A stretch of 64,000 bases of DNA from Thermomonas flagellata (GTDB lineage Bacteria; Pseudomonadota; Gammaproteobacteria; Xanthomonadales; Xanthomonadaceae). Position 1 is the first letter of the stretch; each line of letters begins with the position of its first letter. The translations under genes and the position numbers were made by a program. The stretch lies in NCBI RefSeq assembly GCF_022419185.1, contig NZ_JAJOZK010000002.1, positions 133,104 to 197,103 on the forward strand, in the 5' to 3' direction. Under the pieces are notes generated by a model that saw only the letters and a list, made by a program, of their open reading frames with translations, ran no database searches and was not told the DNA's origin. This document shows, piece by piece, positions 17,147-29,428 of this stretch.

Positions 17147-19036
17147 ATGAGCACAGCGTTCGACCGCTACGAGGTGATCGTGGTCGGCGGCGGCCATGCC
17201 GGCACCGAGGCCGCGCTGGCGGCCGCGCGCGCCGGCGCGCGCACGCTGCTGCTGACCCACAGCATCGAGACCGTGGGCGCGATGAGCTGCAACCCGGCGA
17301 TCGGCGGGATCGGCAAGGGCCATCTGGTGAAGGAGATCGACGCGCTGGGCGGCATCATGGCGCGCGCCGCGGACGCCGCCGGCATCCAGTGGCGCGTGCT
17401 CAACGCCAGCAAGGGCCCGGCGGTGCGCGCCACCCGCTGCCAGGCCGACCGCGCCCTGTACCGCGCCTTCATCCGCCGCGCGGTGGAGACCCAGCCGAAC
17501 CTGGCGGTGTTCCAGGCCGCGGCGGACGACCTCGTGATCGAGGGCGACGCCGTGCGCGGGGTGGTCACCCACACCGGCCTGCGCTTGCATGCGCCGGCGG
17601 TGGTGCTCACCGCCGGCACCTTCCTCGCCGGCAAGATCCACATCGGCGACACCCAGTACGCGGCCGGGCGCATGGGCGATCCGCCTGCGACCACGCTGGC
17701 GCAGCGCCTGCGCGCGGGGCCGTTCGTGGTCGGCCGGCTCAAGACCGGCACCCCGCCGCGGATCGACGGCCGCACGCTGGACTACGCGGTGATGGAAGAG
17801 CAGCCCGGCGACGACCCGCGCCCAGTGATGTCGTTCCTGGGCAGCCCCGCCGACCATCCGCCGCAGGTCAGCTGCTGGATCACCCACACCAGCGAGCGCA
17901 CCCATGAAATCATCCGCGCCGCGCTGGATCGCAGCCCGCTGTATTCCGGGCAGATCGAGGGCATCGGCCCGCGCTACTGTCCGTCGATCGAAGACAAGGT
18001 GGTGCGCTTCGCCGACAAGCCCAGCCACCAGGTCTTCGTCGAGCCGGAAGGGCTGGGCGTGGCCGAGATCTATCCAAACGGGATTTCCACCTCGCTGCCG
18101 TTCGACGTGCAGCTGGAGCTGGTGCGTTCGATCCGCGGCTTCGCGCAGGCGCACATCACCCGCCCCGGGTATGCGATCGAATACGACTTCTTCGACCCGC
18201 GCGGGCTGAAGGCCTCGCTGGAGACCAAGGCGGTGGCCGGGCTGTTCTTCGCCGGCCAGATCAACGGCACCACCGGCTACGAGGAGGCCGCCGCGCAGGG
18301 CCTGCTGGCGGGGGTGAACGCCGCGCGCCATGCGCAGGGCCGGCCGCCGTGCACGCTGCGCCGCGATCAGGCCTACCTCGGCGTGCTGGTGGACGACCTG
18401 ATCACCCACGGCACCTCCGAGCCCTACCGCATGTTCACCAGCCGCGCCGAGTACCGGCTGCAGCTGCGCGAGGACAATGCCGACGCCCGGCTGACGCCAC
18501 TCGGGCGCGAGCTGGGACTGGTCGATGACCTGCGCTGGGAGCGCTTCAGCCGCAAGCGCGAGGCGGTGGAGCGCGAGAGCGCGCGCCTGGCCGGGCTGTG
18601 GGCGGCGCCGAACAACGCGCTGGGCGCGGCGCTGGCGCGCCACCTCGGGATCGAGGTCAGCCGCGAGAACAGCGCGCTGGACCTCTTGCGGCGGCCGGAG
18701 CTGGACTACGCCGCGCTGATGCAGGTGCCCGCGCTCGGCCCCGCGGTGGACGATCCCAAGGTCGCCGAGCAGGTCGAGATCGAAGCCAAGTACGCCGGCT
18801 ACCTCGCACGCCAGCGCGAGGAGATCGCCCGCCAGCAGCGCCACGAGGCGACCGCGATCCCCGCCGGCTTCGACTATGCGCAGGTGCGCGGGCTGTCCGC
18901 CGAGGTGCTGCAGAAGCTGCAGCAGGTGCGGCCGCAGACCGTGGGGCAGGCGCAGCGCATCCCCGGGATGACGCCGGCGGCGATCGCGCTGCTGCTGGTG
19001 CACCTGGAGCGCGCGCGCCGCGAGCGCGCGGCCTGA
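17147..19036 (+). CDS. mnmG: tRNA uridine-5-carboxymethylaminomethyl modification enzyme
   Basis: The 629-aa FAD protein, with MnmE, modifies the wobble uridine of several tRNAs. The N-terminal dinucleotide fold [12 protein letters not shown] is followed by [16 protein letters not shown], then the FAD motif [18 protein letters not shown] and the C-terminal tRNA-binding helical domain. Length is normal. The ATG at 17147 has a GGAGG 8 nt upstream. In many genomes it lies near gidB and parAB, but here the neighbours are lipoproteins. Confidence 0.97.
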   Translation: MSTAFDRYEVIVVGGGHAGTEAALAAARAGARTLLLTHSIETVGAMSCNPAIGGIGKGHLVKEIDALGGIMARAADAAGIQWRVLNASKGPAVRATRCQADRALYRAFIRRAVETQPNLAVFQAAADDLVIEGDAVRGVVTHTGLRLHAPAVVLTAGTFLAGKIHIGDTQYAAGRMGDPPATTLAQRLRAGPFVVGRLKTGTPPRIDGRTLDYAVMEEQPGDDPRPVMSFLGSPADHPPQVSCWITHTSERTHEIIRAALDRSPLYSGQIEGIGPRYCPSIEDKVVRFADKPSHQVFVEPEGLGVAEIYPNGISTSLPFDVQLELVRSIRGFAQAHITRPGYAIEYDFFDPRGLKASLETKAVAGLFFAGQINGTTGYEEAAAQGLLAGVNAARHAQGRPPCTLRRDQAYLGVLVDDLITHGTSEPYRMFTSRAEYRLQLREDNADARLTPLGRELGLVDDLRWERFSRKREAVERESARLAGLWAAPNNALGAALARHLGIEVSRENSALDLLRRPELDYAALMQVPALGPAVDDPKVAEQVEIEAKYAGYLARQREEIARQQRHEATAIPAGFDYAQVRGLSAEVLQKLQQVRPQTVGQAQRIPGMTPAAIALLLVHLERARRERAA

Positions 19037-19110
19037 CGCACCCGGCTTGCGCGCGCCGGCGGGCGCGGCAGAATCCCCGCAGCACCCGCCCAGCATCCGC
19101 CGGAGGCTCC

Positions 19111-20364
19111 ATGCACCGCATCGTCCGCGCCAGCCTGCCGGGCCTGGCCCTGCTGCTTGCGCTCACCGCCTGCCAGCGCGCACCGGCGCCGGCCCCGGCG
19201 GCGAACGGCGACTACCGCGCGCAGGTCTGGCCGCTGCCGGCCGAGGCCGGCTCGCTGGCCCCGGAGCTCAGCCGCGCGCCGGACGGCCGCCTGCTGCTGG
19301 CGTGGATGAACCGCACCCCGGGCCGGCGCAATGCGCTGCAGTTCGCGTCCTACGACGCGGACGCCGGCTGGCAGAGCCAGCCGCGCACGATCGCGGTCGG
19401 GCAGTCGCTGGTGGTCAGCGGCGCCGACATCCCGCACCTGCGCGCGACCCCGGACGGCGCGCTGTGGGTGCAGTGGCTGCAGGCCGATCCGGACCAGGGC
19501 AACGGCTACCACGCGGTGCTGGCGCGCTCGCGCGATGGCGGCATGCGCTGGCCGCAGATGACCCGCATCGACCATGCCGGCGCCGGCGGCGAGCACGGCT
19601 TCGCCGCGCTGTGGCCGGTGGGCCGCGACCGCCTCGGGGTGGCCTGGCTGGACGGGCCGGCCGCGCCCGCCTCCGCATCGGCCGACCCGGCGGCGCAGGC
19701 GAGCCGCCTGCGCGCGACCGTGTTCGACCAGGACCTCGCGCGCGGGCCGGAGGTGGAGTTGGACGCGCACGCCTGCGACTGCTGCCAGACCGCGGTGGCG
19801 ATGACCGCGCGCGGCGCATTGCTGGCCTGGCGCGGGCATGCCGCCGGCGACGTGCGCGACATCCGCGTGCGCCGCTTCGACGGCACGGCCTGGGGGCCCA
19901 CGGTCACCGTGCATGCCGACGGCTGGGTGGTGCAGGCCTGCCCGGTGAACGGCCCGGCGGTCGCCGCGCAGGGCGAGCAGGCGGTGGTCGCCTGGTACAC
20001 CGAGGCCGGCGGGACGCGCGCGGTGCGACTGGCGCGCAGCACGGATGCCGGCGACCGCTTCGCCGCGCCGGTCACCGTGGACAGCGGCCCGGCGGTCGCG
20101 GGCCAGGTTGCGGTGGCGATGGATCCGGCGCAGGTGTGGGTGGCCTGGCTGCGCGAGGACGCGGACGGCCAGACCGTGCTGGTGGACCGCTACAGCCAGG
20201 ACCTGGCGCGCCGCCTGCAACGGCTGGAGGTGGCGCGCACGCGCGCGCACGGGCATGCCGGCGGCCGCCCGCAGCTGGTCGCGGACGCGCGCGGCGCCTG
20301 GCTGGTGTGGGTGGATGTGCGCGCCGGGGTGCCGCACCTGCAGGGCGCGCAACTGCTGCGCTGA
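19111..20364 (+). CDS. Lipoprotein with sialidase-like beta-propeller
   Basis: The 417-aa product has a lipobox (LLALTAC, Cys21). Repeats with Asp-box-like turns follow (SRDGGMRW, STDAGDRF), typical of the sialidase/neuraminidase-superfamily six-bladed propeller. A Cys cluster CDCCQ lies mid-protein. None of the sialidase catalytic Arg triad can be assigned with confidence, so enzymatic activity is not claimed. It has a GGAGG ribosome-binding site and lies 74 bp after mnmG, possibly co-transcribed. Confidence 0.75.
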   Translation: MHRIVRASLPGLALLLALTACQRAPAPAPAANGDYRAQVWPLPAEAGSLAPELSRAPDGRLLLAWMNRTPGRRNALQFASYDADAGWQSQPRTIAVGQSLVVSGADIPHLRATPDGALWVQWLQADPDQGNGYHAVLARSRDGGMRWPQMTRIDHAGAGGEHGFAALWPVGRDRLGVAWLDGPAAPASASADPAAQASRLRATVFDQDLARGPEVELDAHACDCCQTAVAMTARGALLAWRGHAAGDVRDIRVRRFDGTAWGPTVTVHADGWVVQACPVNGPAVAAQGEQAVVAWYTEAGGTRAVRLARSTDAGDRFAAPVTVDSGPAVAGQVAVAMDPAQVWVAWLREDADGQTVLVDRYSQDLARRLQRLEVARTRAHGHAGGRPQLVADARGAWLVWVDVRAGVPHLQGAQLLR

Positions 20365-20454
20365 GAGACGTTGCCGGCGTACCGCCGGCGCGTCATCCGT
20401 GCGTCATCCGCCGGGTGTAGGCAGGGGCGACCGGTGTGGGCGCGGAGGTGGGCG

Positions 20455-20634
20455 ATGGCGCGGATGGAAGGCTGGGCGTTCCTGTGCCTGATCGGCGGCT
20501 GCGTGGCAGTGGCGCTGTCGCTGTCGCTGCTGTCCGGCAGCGCGCAGCTCGTCGGACTGGGGCTGGCGGTGGCGCTCGGGATCCTGTCCGGCGGGCTGTA
20601 CGCCGCCGGCGCGGGCCGACGCGGGGGCGGCTGA
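20455..20634 (+). CDS. Small hypothetical membrane protein
   Basis: The 59-aa product has two hydrophobic helices (about residues 8-27 and 32-50) and a Gly/Arg-rich tail. A GGAGG ribosome-binding site precedes the ATG. The stop is 9 bp from the converging tamB stop. The function is unknown. It may be a real small inner-membrane protein, but its shortness and bias keep confidence moderate. Confidence 0.55.
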   Translation: MARMEGWAFLCLIGGCVAVALSLSLLSGSAQLVGLGLAVALGILSGGLYAAGAGRRGGG

Positions 20635-20643
20635 GCGCGGCGG

Positions 20644-23600
20644 CTACTTCTCCTTGCGCCAGTTGAGCGAGGCGCGGTTCTCGAAGGTGCTCGACTCGAT
20701 CTGGATGTCGAAGCCCTTGCGCAGCAGGTACTTCAGCAGCAGCACCTGGCCGTTGCCGACCATCGCCACCCCGTAGCTGACGTACAGCCGCGGCGAGAGG
20801 TACTTGCCGACCCCCAGCACCTCGCCGCCGAGCGCGCGCGACTGCATGATCCCGGCATCGTCCAGGCCGAGGCGGGTGCCGAGCTGCGCGGTCAGCAGGC
20901 CGACCCCAGCGTTCAGCGCCGAGCGCGCCATGTCCACCTGCTGCAGCTCGCTGCTGGAGAGGCTCGGCAGCGGGCGACCGAGGGTCAGGTAGGCCAGCGT
21001 CTCCGACTGGGTCATGCTCGGGTCGGAATACACCGTGGCCTGCGGGGCCGAGGCCAGGCCCTCGACCTTGATCCCGGCGGTGACGTCGCCGACGCTGCGT
21101 TCGGCCTGGATGTCCAGGCGCGGGTCGGCGATGTCGCTGTTGGCCCACAGCAGGCGCCCGCGGGTGATCTGCAGGTCCTGGCCGTAGGCGCGGTAGCGCC
21201 CGTCCACCTCGAGCACGCCGGTGCCGCGCGGCCCGCCGCCGGCCACCTGGCGCACCTGCAGGGTGCCGGCGAGGCTGCCCTTCAGGCCGTAGCCGTCCAG
21301 GCGCACGTCCTTGCCCAGTTCCAGCGCGAGATCGAGGTCCAGCCGCAGCGGCGCGGCCGGGGCCTGGCGCGGGTCGGCCGGATCCAGCACCACCACGTCC
21401 GGCGAGGGCGTGACCGCCATCTCCAGCCGTTCCAGGTGGATCTGCGCGCTCGGCACCTGTACCCGCCCGCTGACCGTGAGCGGCTGCCCGCTGCGGTAGC
21501 GCACCTGCAGCTCGGGACTGGCCACCGCGCGCAGCTGGCGGGTGTCCGCCAGCAGCACGTCGCGCCCGCTGACCTGCAGCTGCAGCGGGGTGTCGTCGCC
21601 GCGCCAGCCGAGGCTGCCGGTCACCGTCAGGGTGCCGCTGCCGGAGCGCACCCGGCCGTCGATGCGGGCGCTGCCGTCGGGCTGCGCATCCAGCTGCACG
21701 TCGCCGTCGGTGAGGCTGATCCCGAGCGCCGGCACCTCCGCCGCGAAGCGCTGCAGGCGGCCCTCGCCGGCCAGCCGCGGCTGTGCGCGGCTGCCGCCCA
21801 GCTGCAGGCTGACGTCCAGGCTGCCGCTGGGATCGACGATGTCCGGCGAGAACAGCTCGAGGAAGGTCAGCGCCTCGGTGCGCACCCGCAGCAGGCCGTC
21901 CAGCGGCGCCTGCGCGTCCCAGCCGGTGGCCAGCTGCGCGGTGAGCGCGCCGTTGCCGTCCAGACCGGCATAGGCGATCGCCTGCAGCCGGTGCGGGTCG
22001 AACGTCGCCTCTAATGTGAAGTCGTGGTAGCCGAGCACGTCGCGGCGCGCGCGCGGCCGCATACGCAGGCCGCCGGTGGCCGACACCACGCGGGCCTCGC
22101 CGCGCCAGCCCGTGGCGGTGGGGCGCAGGCCGGCGCGCAGGTCGGCGCTGCCGGACAGCGCCCAGGGTTCGCCCGGCGCGCGCTCGGGCAGGTAGGCCGC
22201 CAGCAGCGCCAGCGGCAGTGCCTGCCCCTGCAGGCCCAGCCCCTGCCGCGGCCAGTCGGCGGAAACGCACAGCTCGCCCCCCCCGCGCGCGGCGAGGCAG
22301 GCCGGGGCCAGCGTGCCGCGCGCGCCGTCCCATTGCCAGGCGGCCGGCGCGCGCAGGCTCCAGTCCGGGCCGGTCGCGGGGGCCAGCGCCAGCGACTCCA
22401 GCTGCCCGGACCAACCGCGCGCCCCGCGCGCGGCATGGCCGCGCAGCTGCACGCGGCCGTGCTCGGACTCGGCCGCGAGCTGCGCCTGCAGCCGTTCGAC
22501 CGCGCCGCGCAGGTCGGCCTGCAGCGCGGTCAGCGGAAGCCCCGCCTGCAGCCCCTGCAGGTCCAGCTGCAGCCGCCCGTCGCCGCGCGCCCACGGCAGG
22601 GCGCCGTGCAGGCGAAGGCGTTCGGCGCGCAGGTCGCGCCAGGCCAGGCCGCGGCCGCTGAGGTCGGCCGCGATCTCCGGCGCGCGGCGCGTGCCGCGCA
22701 GGCGCAGCTGGCCGTCGAGCTGGCCGTGCCCGCCCGGCAGCAGGTCGTCCAGCCGCAGCGGCGCGAGGCGGGCATCGACGGACAGCGCCTGCGCGAGCGA
22801 GCCGCGCGCCTGCACCCGGCTGGCGCCGAGCGCGAGCGCCAGCTCGCCGCGGTAGGCATCGCCGTCGATCGCCAGCAACGCCTGCCCGGACAGCGGGCGC
22901 CGGCGCAGCTGGCCGCCGAACGGGCGCGCTTCCACCTCCGCCTGCAGGCGGCCGTCGGCGCGCACCTGCCCGCGGCTGCGCAGCGCGCCGCGCAGCGCGC
23001 CCGGCCAGTCCGGGACGAAATAGCCGGGGTCGAAGCCGTCCAGCTGCGCCTGCGCCTGCCACGCCAGCCGCGGTGCCCACGCCAGGGTGCCCTGCGCCTG
23101 CAGCCGGCCCTGCGGCATCCGCGCCTGCAGGGCGGCGATCCGCATCCCGTCGCGGTCGCCGTGGCCGTCCAGGTCGACCACCGCCTGCTCGCGCCCGCGC
23201 TGCAGCCGCGCCTGCCCGTGCACGCCCCAGCGGTCGAGGCGGCCGGCGACGCCGAGGTCGGCGTCGCCGACCAGCGTGGTGGTGCCGTCGGCGCTGGCCC
23301 AGCGCAGGCCGCGCGCGTTCAGCGCCAGCCGCACGCGGGCCGCGGCCGGGTCGCGCAGGTCGGCCTCGCCGTGGGCGGTCACCCGCCCGCCGAGCAGGTC
23401 CACCACCAGCGGCTGCAGCTGCAGGCGCTGATCCTCGAGGCGCAGCTGCGAGGGCTGCAGCACCAGCGTCGTGGCGCCTTGCGCCAACCGGCCCTGCACG
23501 CGCGCGGCGCCGCCGCGGCCGTCGGCGCTGAGCGCCAGCGTCCACGGCGTGCCCGCGTCGCCGCCGGCGAGCAGGCCGGGATCGAGCGCGGCGCTGTCGG

Positions 23601-24477
23601 CGCGCAGCTGCCAGCGCGGGGCCGCCGGGTCGCCGCGCAGGGTCAGGGTGGCGCGGGTCGGGCCGGGCAGGCGCCCGGCCAGCGCCACGTCCATCCGCGC
23701 CAGGTCGCCGCGCATCACCAGCCCCAGCCGCGGCAGGCTGTGCCCGGCCGGCGCCGGCAACACCGCGGTCGCGACCAGGTCGCTGCGGAAGTTCTCGCGC
23801 GGACGGTACTCGCCCTGCAGGCGGAACTGGCCGCGGTCGGTGTCGGCCTGCAGCCGCGGCACCCGCAGCCAGCCGTCGCCGGCCTGCAATGCGCCGCTCG
23901 CGGAGCGCACGTGCAGCAGCGGCGCGTCCTCGCGCAGCACGCGCAAATCCTCGATCCGGATCGCCGTGGCCTCCAGCGTCAGCGGCAGCGCGATCTGCGG
24001 CAGTACCTGCGGCCAGCGCGGCAGTTCGAACGGGGTGTCGTCGCGCGGCAGCTGCAGGCGCGCGCCGCGCACCTCCAGCGCCTGCAGGCGCAGGGTGCGC
24101 GCGAGCAGCGGGCGCAGCGCCGGCTGCAGGCGCAGGGTGTCGGCAGTGAACACCAGGGTGCCGGTGGCGCACGGCGCCTGCGGGGTCGGCCGGCAGCGGG
24201 CATCGCGCGGGCGCGGCAGGGTCAGGCGCACCCCGCGCAGCAGCAGCGGCCCGGCCAGCGGCCCCTCCGCGGCGCGCCAGGTCAGGCTCGCGCCCGGCGG
24301 CAGTCGCGCCACGACCTGCGCCAGCAGCGCGTCGCGCCCGCTGGCCGTGCCCAGCAGCCAGGACAGCAGCAGGCCGAGGCCAGCCGCCAGCAGCAGCGCG
24401 CCGACGGCGGCGGCGGCCAGCCAGCGCCGGCGGCGGCGTGGCGGCGTGTCCGGGCGGGGGGCGGGATCCTGGTTCAC
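20644..24477 (-). CDS. tamB: Translocation and assembly module subunit TamB
   Basis: The 1277-aa protein has one N-terminal membrane anchor (about residues 19-41), a very long beta-helical body of repeating amphipathic strands, and the conserved C-terminal TamB domain (formerly DUF490; LGRPLPSLSS, LGTRLGLDD). AsmA/TamB-like proteins bridge inner and outer membranes, work with TamA in outer-membrane protein biogenesis, and are implicated in phospholipid transport. The start is a GTG overlapping the tamA stop (GTGA), so it is translationally coupled. A later start would lose the anchor. Confidence 0.93.
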   Translation of the reverse strand: MNQDPAPRPDTPPRRRRRWLAAAAVGALLLAAGLGLLLSWLLGTASGRDALLAQVVARLPPGASLTWRAAEGPLAGPLLLRGVRLTLPRPRDARCRPTPQAPCATGTLVFTADTLRLQPALRPLLARTLRLQALEVRGARLQLPRDDTPFELPRWPQVLPQIALPLTLEATAIRIEDLRVLREDAPLLHVRSASGALQAGDGWLRVPRLQADTDRGQFRLQGEYRPRENFRSDLVATAVLPAPAGHSLPRLGLVMRGDLARMDVALAGRLPGPTRATLTLRGDPAAPRWQLRADSAALDPGLLAGGDAGTPWTLALSADGRGGAARVQGRLAQGATTLVLQPSQLRLEDQRLQLQPLVVDLLGGRVTAHGEADLRDPAAARVRLALNARGLRWASADGTTTLVGDADLGVAGRLDRWGVHGQARLQRGREQAVVDLDGHGDRDGMRIAALQARMPQGRLQAQGTLAWAPRLAWQAQAQLDGFDPGYFVPDWPGALRGALRSRGQVRADGRLQAEVEARPFGGQLRRRPLSGQALLAIDGDAYRGELALALGASRVQARGSLAQALSVDARLAPLRLDDLLPGGHGQLDGQLRLRGTRRAPEIAADLSGRGLAWRDLRAERLRLHGALPWARGDGRLQLDLQGLQAGLPLTALQADLRGAVERLQAQLAAESEHGRVQLRGHAARGARGWSGQLESLALAPATGPDWSLRAPAAWQWDGARGTLAPACLAARGGGELCVSADWPRQGLGLQGQALPLALLAAYLPERAPGEPWALSGSADLRAGLRPTATGWRGEARVVSATGGLRMRPRARRDVLGYHDFTLEATFDPHRLQAIAYAGLDGNGALTAQLATGWDAQAPLDGLLRVRTEALTFLELFSPDIVDPSGSLDVSLQLGGSRAQPRLAGEGRLQRFAAEVPALGISLTDGDVQLDAQPDGSARIDGRVRSGSGTLTVTGSLGWRGDDTPLQLQVSGRDVLLADTRQLRAVASPELQVRYRSGQPLTVSGRVQVPSAQIHLERLEMAVTPSPDVVVLDPADPRQAPAAPLRLDLDLALELGKDVRLDGYGLKGSLAGTLQVRQVAGGGPRGTGVLEVDGRYRAYGQDLQITRGRLLWANSDIADPRLDIQAERSVGDVTAGIKVEGLASAPQATVYSDPSMTQSETLAYLTLGRPLPSLSSSELQQVDMARSALNAGVGLLTAQLGTRLGLDDAGIMQSRALGGEVLGVGKYLSPRLYVSYGVAMVGNGQVLLLKYLLRKGFDIQIESSTFENRASLNWRKEK

Positions 24478-26345
24478 AGGTCGGGGCCGATGTTGAGGGT
24501 GAGGCTGAGCGGCGCGTCCGGCCGGTTCAGTCCGTGGGCGATATCGACCCGCACCGGGCCGACCGGCGAGCGCCAGCGCAGGCCGATGCCGATGCCGGTG
24601 TGCAGGTCCGGGCGGCTGTCGAACGCGCTGCCGGTGTCCACGAACACTGCCGCGCCCCATGGCCCGGCGAAATAGCGCTCGTACTCGACGCTGGCGGTGA
24701 CCAGGTTGGCGGCGCCGAGCGGATAGGGCTGGCCGACGCTGTTGCGGATGCGCGGGCCGACCTCGCGCCAGCCGTAGCCGCGGATGCTGCCGTCGCCGCC
24801 GGCGAAGAAGCGCAGGCTGGGCGGCAGGTCCAACACTTCGCCGGCACCGGTGAAGGTGTGCCCGAGCTCGCCGCGCAGGCGCAGGCGGCCGTCGCCGCCG
24901 AGCGGATGGAACCACTGCAGGCGTGCGTGCACCTGCGCGAAGTTGAGGTTGCTGTCGATGCCGCCGCGGCCGCCGCGCAGGATGGCGAACCCGGCCAGCC
25001 CGCGCCGCGGCCACAGGCGGTCGTCGACGTCGAGGTAGTCCGCGCGCAGCGAGGGATAGGCGAAGCTGGCGTAGCGCCAGGTCGCGGTCGGCAGGGTCAG
25101 GGTCAGGTACGACCAGCGCTCGCGCAGCACGTGCAGCGAGGCCAGGAGGTTCAGGTGCGCGCTGTACTGCCCGCTGCGGCTGGCCACCAGTTCCAGGCGG
25201 CGGTCGTCGAGCGAATCGGTGCGCTCCTCGACCGCCTGCAGGCCGGCGGTGTACCAGCCGTCCAGCCAGGCGAACGCCGGCACCCGGTACTGCAGGCTCA
25301 GCACCTTGCGCTCCTTGGCGTAGTCCAGCCGCGCCAGCACCTTGTGGCCGAGGCTGTTGAGGTAGCGCCGCTCCAGCCCGAGGTTGACGCCCGGCCCGCT
25401 GAGGGTGCCGTAGCTGGCGCCCACCGTGTAGATGCTGCGCGGGGCCGGGGTGAGTTCGACCAGCACCGGCACCTGCCGGTCCTGCGCCTGCTCCGGCTGC
25501 GGAGTCACCCCGATCAGGCCGAAGTAGTCCAGCCCCGCCAGCGAGCGCCGCAGGCGCTCCAGGCGCGCCGCGTCGTAGGGCTGACCGGGGGTCCAGTTCA
25601 CCAGCTTGCGCAGCACGCGGTCGCGGATCGCCGGCGCCGGGGTCTGCACGAAGCGCGCTTCGCCCAGCCGATAGCGCTCGCCGCTGGTCCAGCGCAGGTC
25701 GATGTCGGCGGCCTGCTCGGCGCGGGTGACCTCGATCCGGTGCACCACCGCGTCGGCGTCGAAATAGCCGTGCCGCAGCAGGGCCTCGCCGATCCGCTTC
25801 TTGCTGGCCTCGTAGGCGGGTTGGTCCAGCACCTGCCCGACCCGCGGCGCGAACTGCGCCAGCGCCGCCTGCACGCCGGCATCCTCGCCGCCGGGGCCCT
25901 CGACCCGCACGGTCTCCCGGCGCACCCGCACCGGCGGCCCGAGGCTTACTTCGATGCGGACGGTGATCCGCGCCTGATCTGCGTCAGCGGCCGTGTCGTC
26001 GGGTTCGGGTACGGCGTCGGCCTCGGCGTCCGCCGGCGCGTCGGCGTCGCCGGGCATGCGCCCGCCATCGCTGCGCGTGATCCGCACCGTCGGGCTGTAG
26101 TAGCCGAACGGTTCCACCGCGCGCCGGGTCTCATCCTGCGCCTGCTGCAGCAGGTAGCGCAGGCGGCGCGCGGTGAGCGGCTTGCCCTGCGCCTCCACCA
26201 GCGACAGCGCGCTGCGGATGTTCTGTGCGATCGCGTCCTCGCGCACGCCGACGACCTGCACCGCCTGCACTTCGATCGCAGCGGCCGGCAGCGCGGCCGG
26301 CAGGCAGGCCAAGAGCAGGCTCAGGCGGGCGAGGCGGCGGCGCAT
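24474..26345 (-). CDS. tamA: Autotransporter assembly outer-membrane protein TamA
   Basis: The 623-aa Omp85-family protein has a signal peptide, N-terminal POTRA domains (interrupted by an acidic Asp/Ala-rich insert near residues 97-123), and a C-terminal barrel with the family motif FFAGGDGSIRGYGWRE and a final Leu (NIGPDL). It pairs with TamB encoded directly downstream. A TATGCT hexamer lies 7 nt before the ATG at 26345, with no Shine-Dalgarno. An in-frame ATG at 26357 is the alternative. Confidence 0.93.
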   Translation of the reverse strand: MRRRLARLSLLLACLPAALPAAAIEVQAVQVVGVREDAIAQNIRSALSLVEAQGKPLTARRLRYLLQQAQDETRRAVEPFGYYSPTVRITRSDGGRMPGDADAPADAEADAVPEPDDTAADADQARITVRIEVSLGPPVRVRRETVRVEGPGGEDAGVQAALAQFAPRVGQVLDQPAYEASKKRIGEALLRHGYFDADAVVHRIEVTRAEQAADIDLRWTSGERYRLGEARFVQTPAPAIRDRVLRKLVNWTPGQPYDAARLERLRRSLAGLDYFGLIGVTPQPEQAQDRQVPVLVELTPAPRSIYTVGASYGTLSGPGVNLGLERRYLNSLGHKVLARLDYAKERKVLSLQYRVPAFAWLDGWYTAGLQAVEERTDSLDDRRLELVASRSGQYSAHLNLLASLHVLRERWSYLTLTLPTATWRYASFAYPSLRADYLDVDDRLWPRRGLAGFAILRGGRGGIDSNLNFAQVHARLQWFHPLGGDGRLRLRGELGHTFTGAGEVLDLPPSLRFFAGGDGSIRGYGWREVGPRIRNSVGQPYPLGAANLVTASVEYERYFAGPWGAAVFVDTGSAFDSRPDLHTGIGIGLRWRSPVGPVRVDIAHGLNRPDAPLSLTLNIGPDL

Positions 26346-26391
26346 GCCGGGGAGCATACCCGGCGCCTGCGACAGGCGGCGAGCCGAAGGG

Positions 26392-28454
26392 TCAGGCCGA
26401 CAGCTGCTCGATCGCGGCGACGCCGCCGAGCGCCTGCGCCAGCCGCTGCAGCAGGGCCAGGCGGTTGGCGCGCAGGGCCGGGTCGTCGGCATTGACCATC
26501 ACCGCGTCGAAGAAGGCGTCCACCTGCGGCCGCAGGGCCGCCAGCCGGGTCAACGCGGCCACGTAGTCGCGCGCGGCCAGCGCCTGCGCGCAGGCACCGA
26601 GCGCGGCTTCCACCGCCTCGGCCAGCGCGCGCTCGGCCGGTTCGACCAGCAGCGCCGGGTCCTCCGCGGCCGGGATCGCGATGTCGGCCTTGCGCAGAAT
26701 GTTGCCGATGCGCTTGTTGGCGGCGGCCAGCGCCGCCGCCTCCGGCAATTGCGCGAACACGCCGATCGCGTCGAGGCGGCGGTCGAGGTCGTACAGCGAG
26801 GCGGGGCGACGCTCCGCGACCGCGTTGAAATGGGCCGCCGGCACCCCGCGCTCGGCGTAGTAGCCGCGCAGGCGCTCGAGGATGAAGTCATAGAGCTCGG
26901 CTGCGTCCGCCTGCACGCCGGTCGCGGCCAGCGCCGTGTTCGCCTGCGCCAGCAGCGCCGGCAGGTCGAGGTCGAGCCCGCTCTCGATCAGGGTGCGCGC
27001 CAGCCCCAGCGCCGCGCGGCGCAGGGCGAACGGGTCCTTGTTGCCGGTGGGCTTGAGGCCCGCGGCGAAGCCGCCGGCCAGGGTGTCCAGGCGCTCGGCG
27101 ATCGCCAGCACCTTGCCCAGCGGTGAAGCCGCGATGTCGTCGCCGGCGAAGCGCGGGCGGTAGGCCTCGTCGATCGCCAGCGCCACGGCGTCCGCCTCGC
27201 CCGCGCGCTGCGCGTAGTAGCGTCCGGCGATGCCCTGCAGCTCCGGGAACTCGCCGACCAGGCGGCTCTGCAGGTCGTTCTTGGCCAGCTGCGCCGCGCG
27301 CCGCGCCTGCGCCGGATCGGCGCCGACCTGCGCGGCGATCGTCTCGGCCAGCGCGGCGACCCGCGCCACCTTGTCGGCCAGGCTGCCGAGCTTGGCCTGG
27401 TAGGTGACGCTCGCCAGGCCCGCGCCCATCGCGGCCAGGCCCTGCTTCAAGTCCTCGTCGAAGAAGAACTTGGCATCCGCGAAGCGCGGCCGGATCACGC
27501 GCTCGTAGCCGCGCCGGATCTCGCCCGGGTCGCGCGAGGCGATGTTGGCGATGCCGATGAAGTGCGCGGTCAGCCGGCCCTGCGCGTCCAGCACCGGGAA
27601 GAACTTCTGGTTCGCCTCCATGGTCGCGACCAGCGCCTCCTGCGGTACCTGCAGGAAGGCCGGTTCGAACGTGCAGGCGACCGCGACCGGCCATTCGGTC
27701 AGGCACAGCACCTGGGTCAGGTTGTCCTCGGTGATGCGCGCCTCGCCGCCGGCCGCGCGCGCCGCGGCCTCGACCTCGGCCACGATCCGCGCCTGGCGCG
27801 CGTGCGGGTCGACCAGCACCTGCGCCGCTTCCAGCGCGGCGACATAGGCATCGGCCTGCGCGATCACGACCGCTTGGGGGTGGTGGAAGCGGTGGCCGCG
27901 GCTGGCGCGTCCGGCCTCGAGGCCGAAGGCGCGCAGCGGCACCACCGCCTCGCCGTACAGCGCGACCAGCCAGTGCACCGGGCGCGCGAACGCGTAGGCA
28001 TGCGCGCCCCAGCGCATCGGCTTGGGGATCGGCAGCGCCGCCAGCGCCTCGTCCAGCACCGCCTGCAGCAGGTCCACGGTGGCCGCGCCGGGCTGCTGCG
28101 CGCGGTAGGCGAAGCGCTCGCCCTTGGCGTCGCGCACGCGTTCCAGCGACGTCCACGCCACCCCGGCCTTGGCCGCGAAGCCCTCCAGCGCACGGGTCGG
28201 CGCGCCCTGCGCGTCCAGCGCCACGTTGAGGTAGGGGCCCAGCAGTTCGATCTGCTGCGCCGGCTGCTGCGGCGCGACCGCGGCCACGTGCACCGCCAGC
28301 CGGCGCGGGGAATGCAGCGCGCGCGCCGTGCCGTGGGCGATGCCGCGCCGGGCAAGGCCGCCGGCGATCCCCGCCGCGAACGCCTCGGCCAGCGCCGGCA
28401 GCGCCTTCACCGGCAGTTCCTCGGTGCCCAGTTCGAGCAGCAGGGATTTGCTGT

Positions 28455-28458
<4 letters not shown>
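26392..28458 (-). CDS. glyS: Glycyl-tRNA synthetase beta subunit
   Basis: The 688-aa product begins [15 protein letters not shown], characteristic of GlyS. It has the HD-like and anticodon-binding C-terminal regions (DALAGG-type [18 protein letters not shown]). It forms the alpha2beta2 enzyme with GlyQ. Its start overlaps the glyQ stop by 4 bp. Confidence 0.98.
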
Positions 28459-29399
<941 letters not shown>

Positions 29400-29428
29400 C
29401 GGGCGTGGGCGCGGCGGAAACGGCCGCT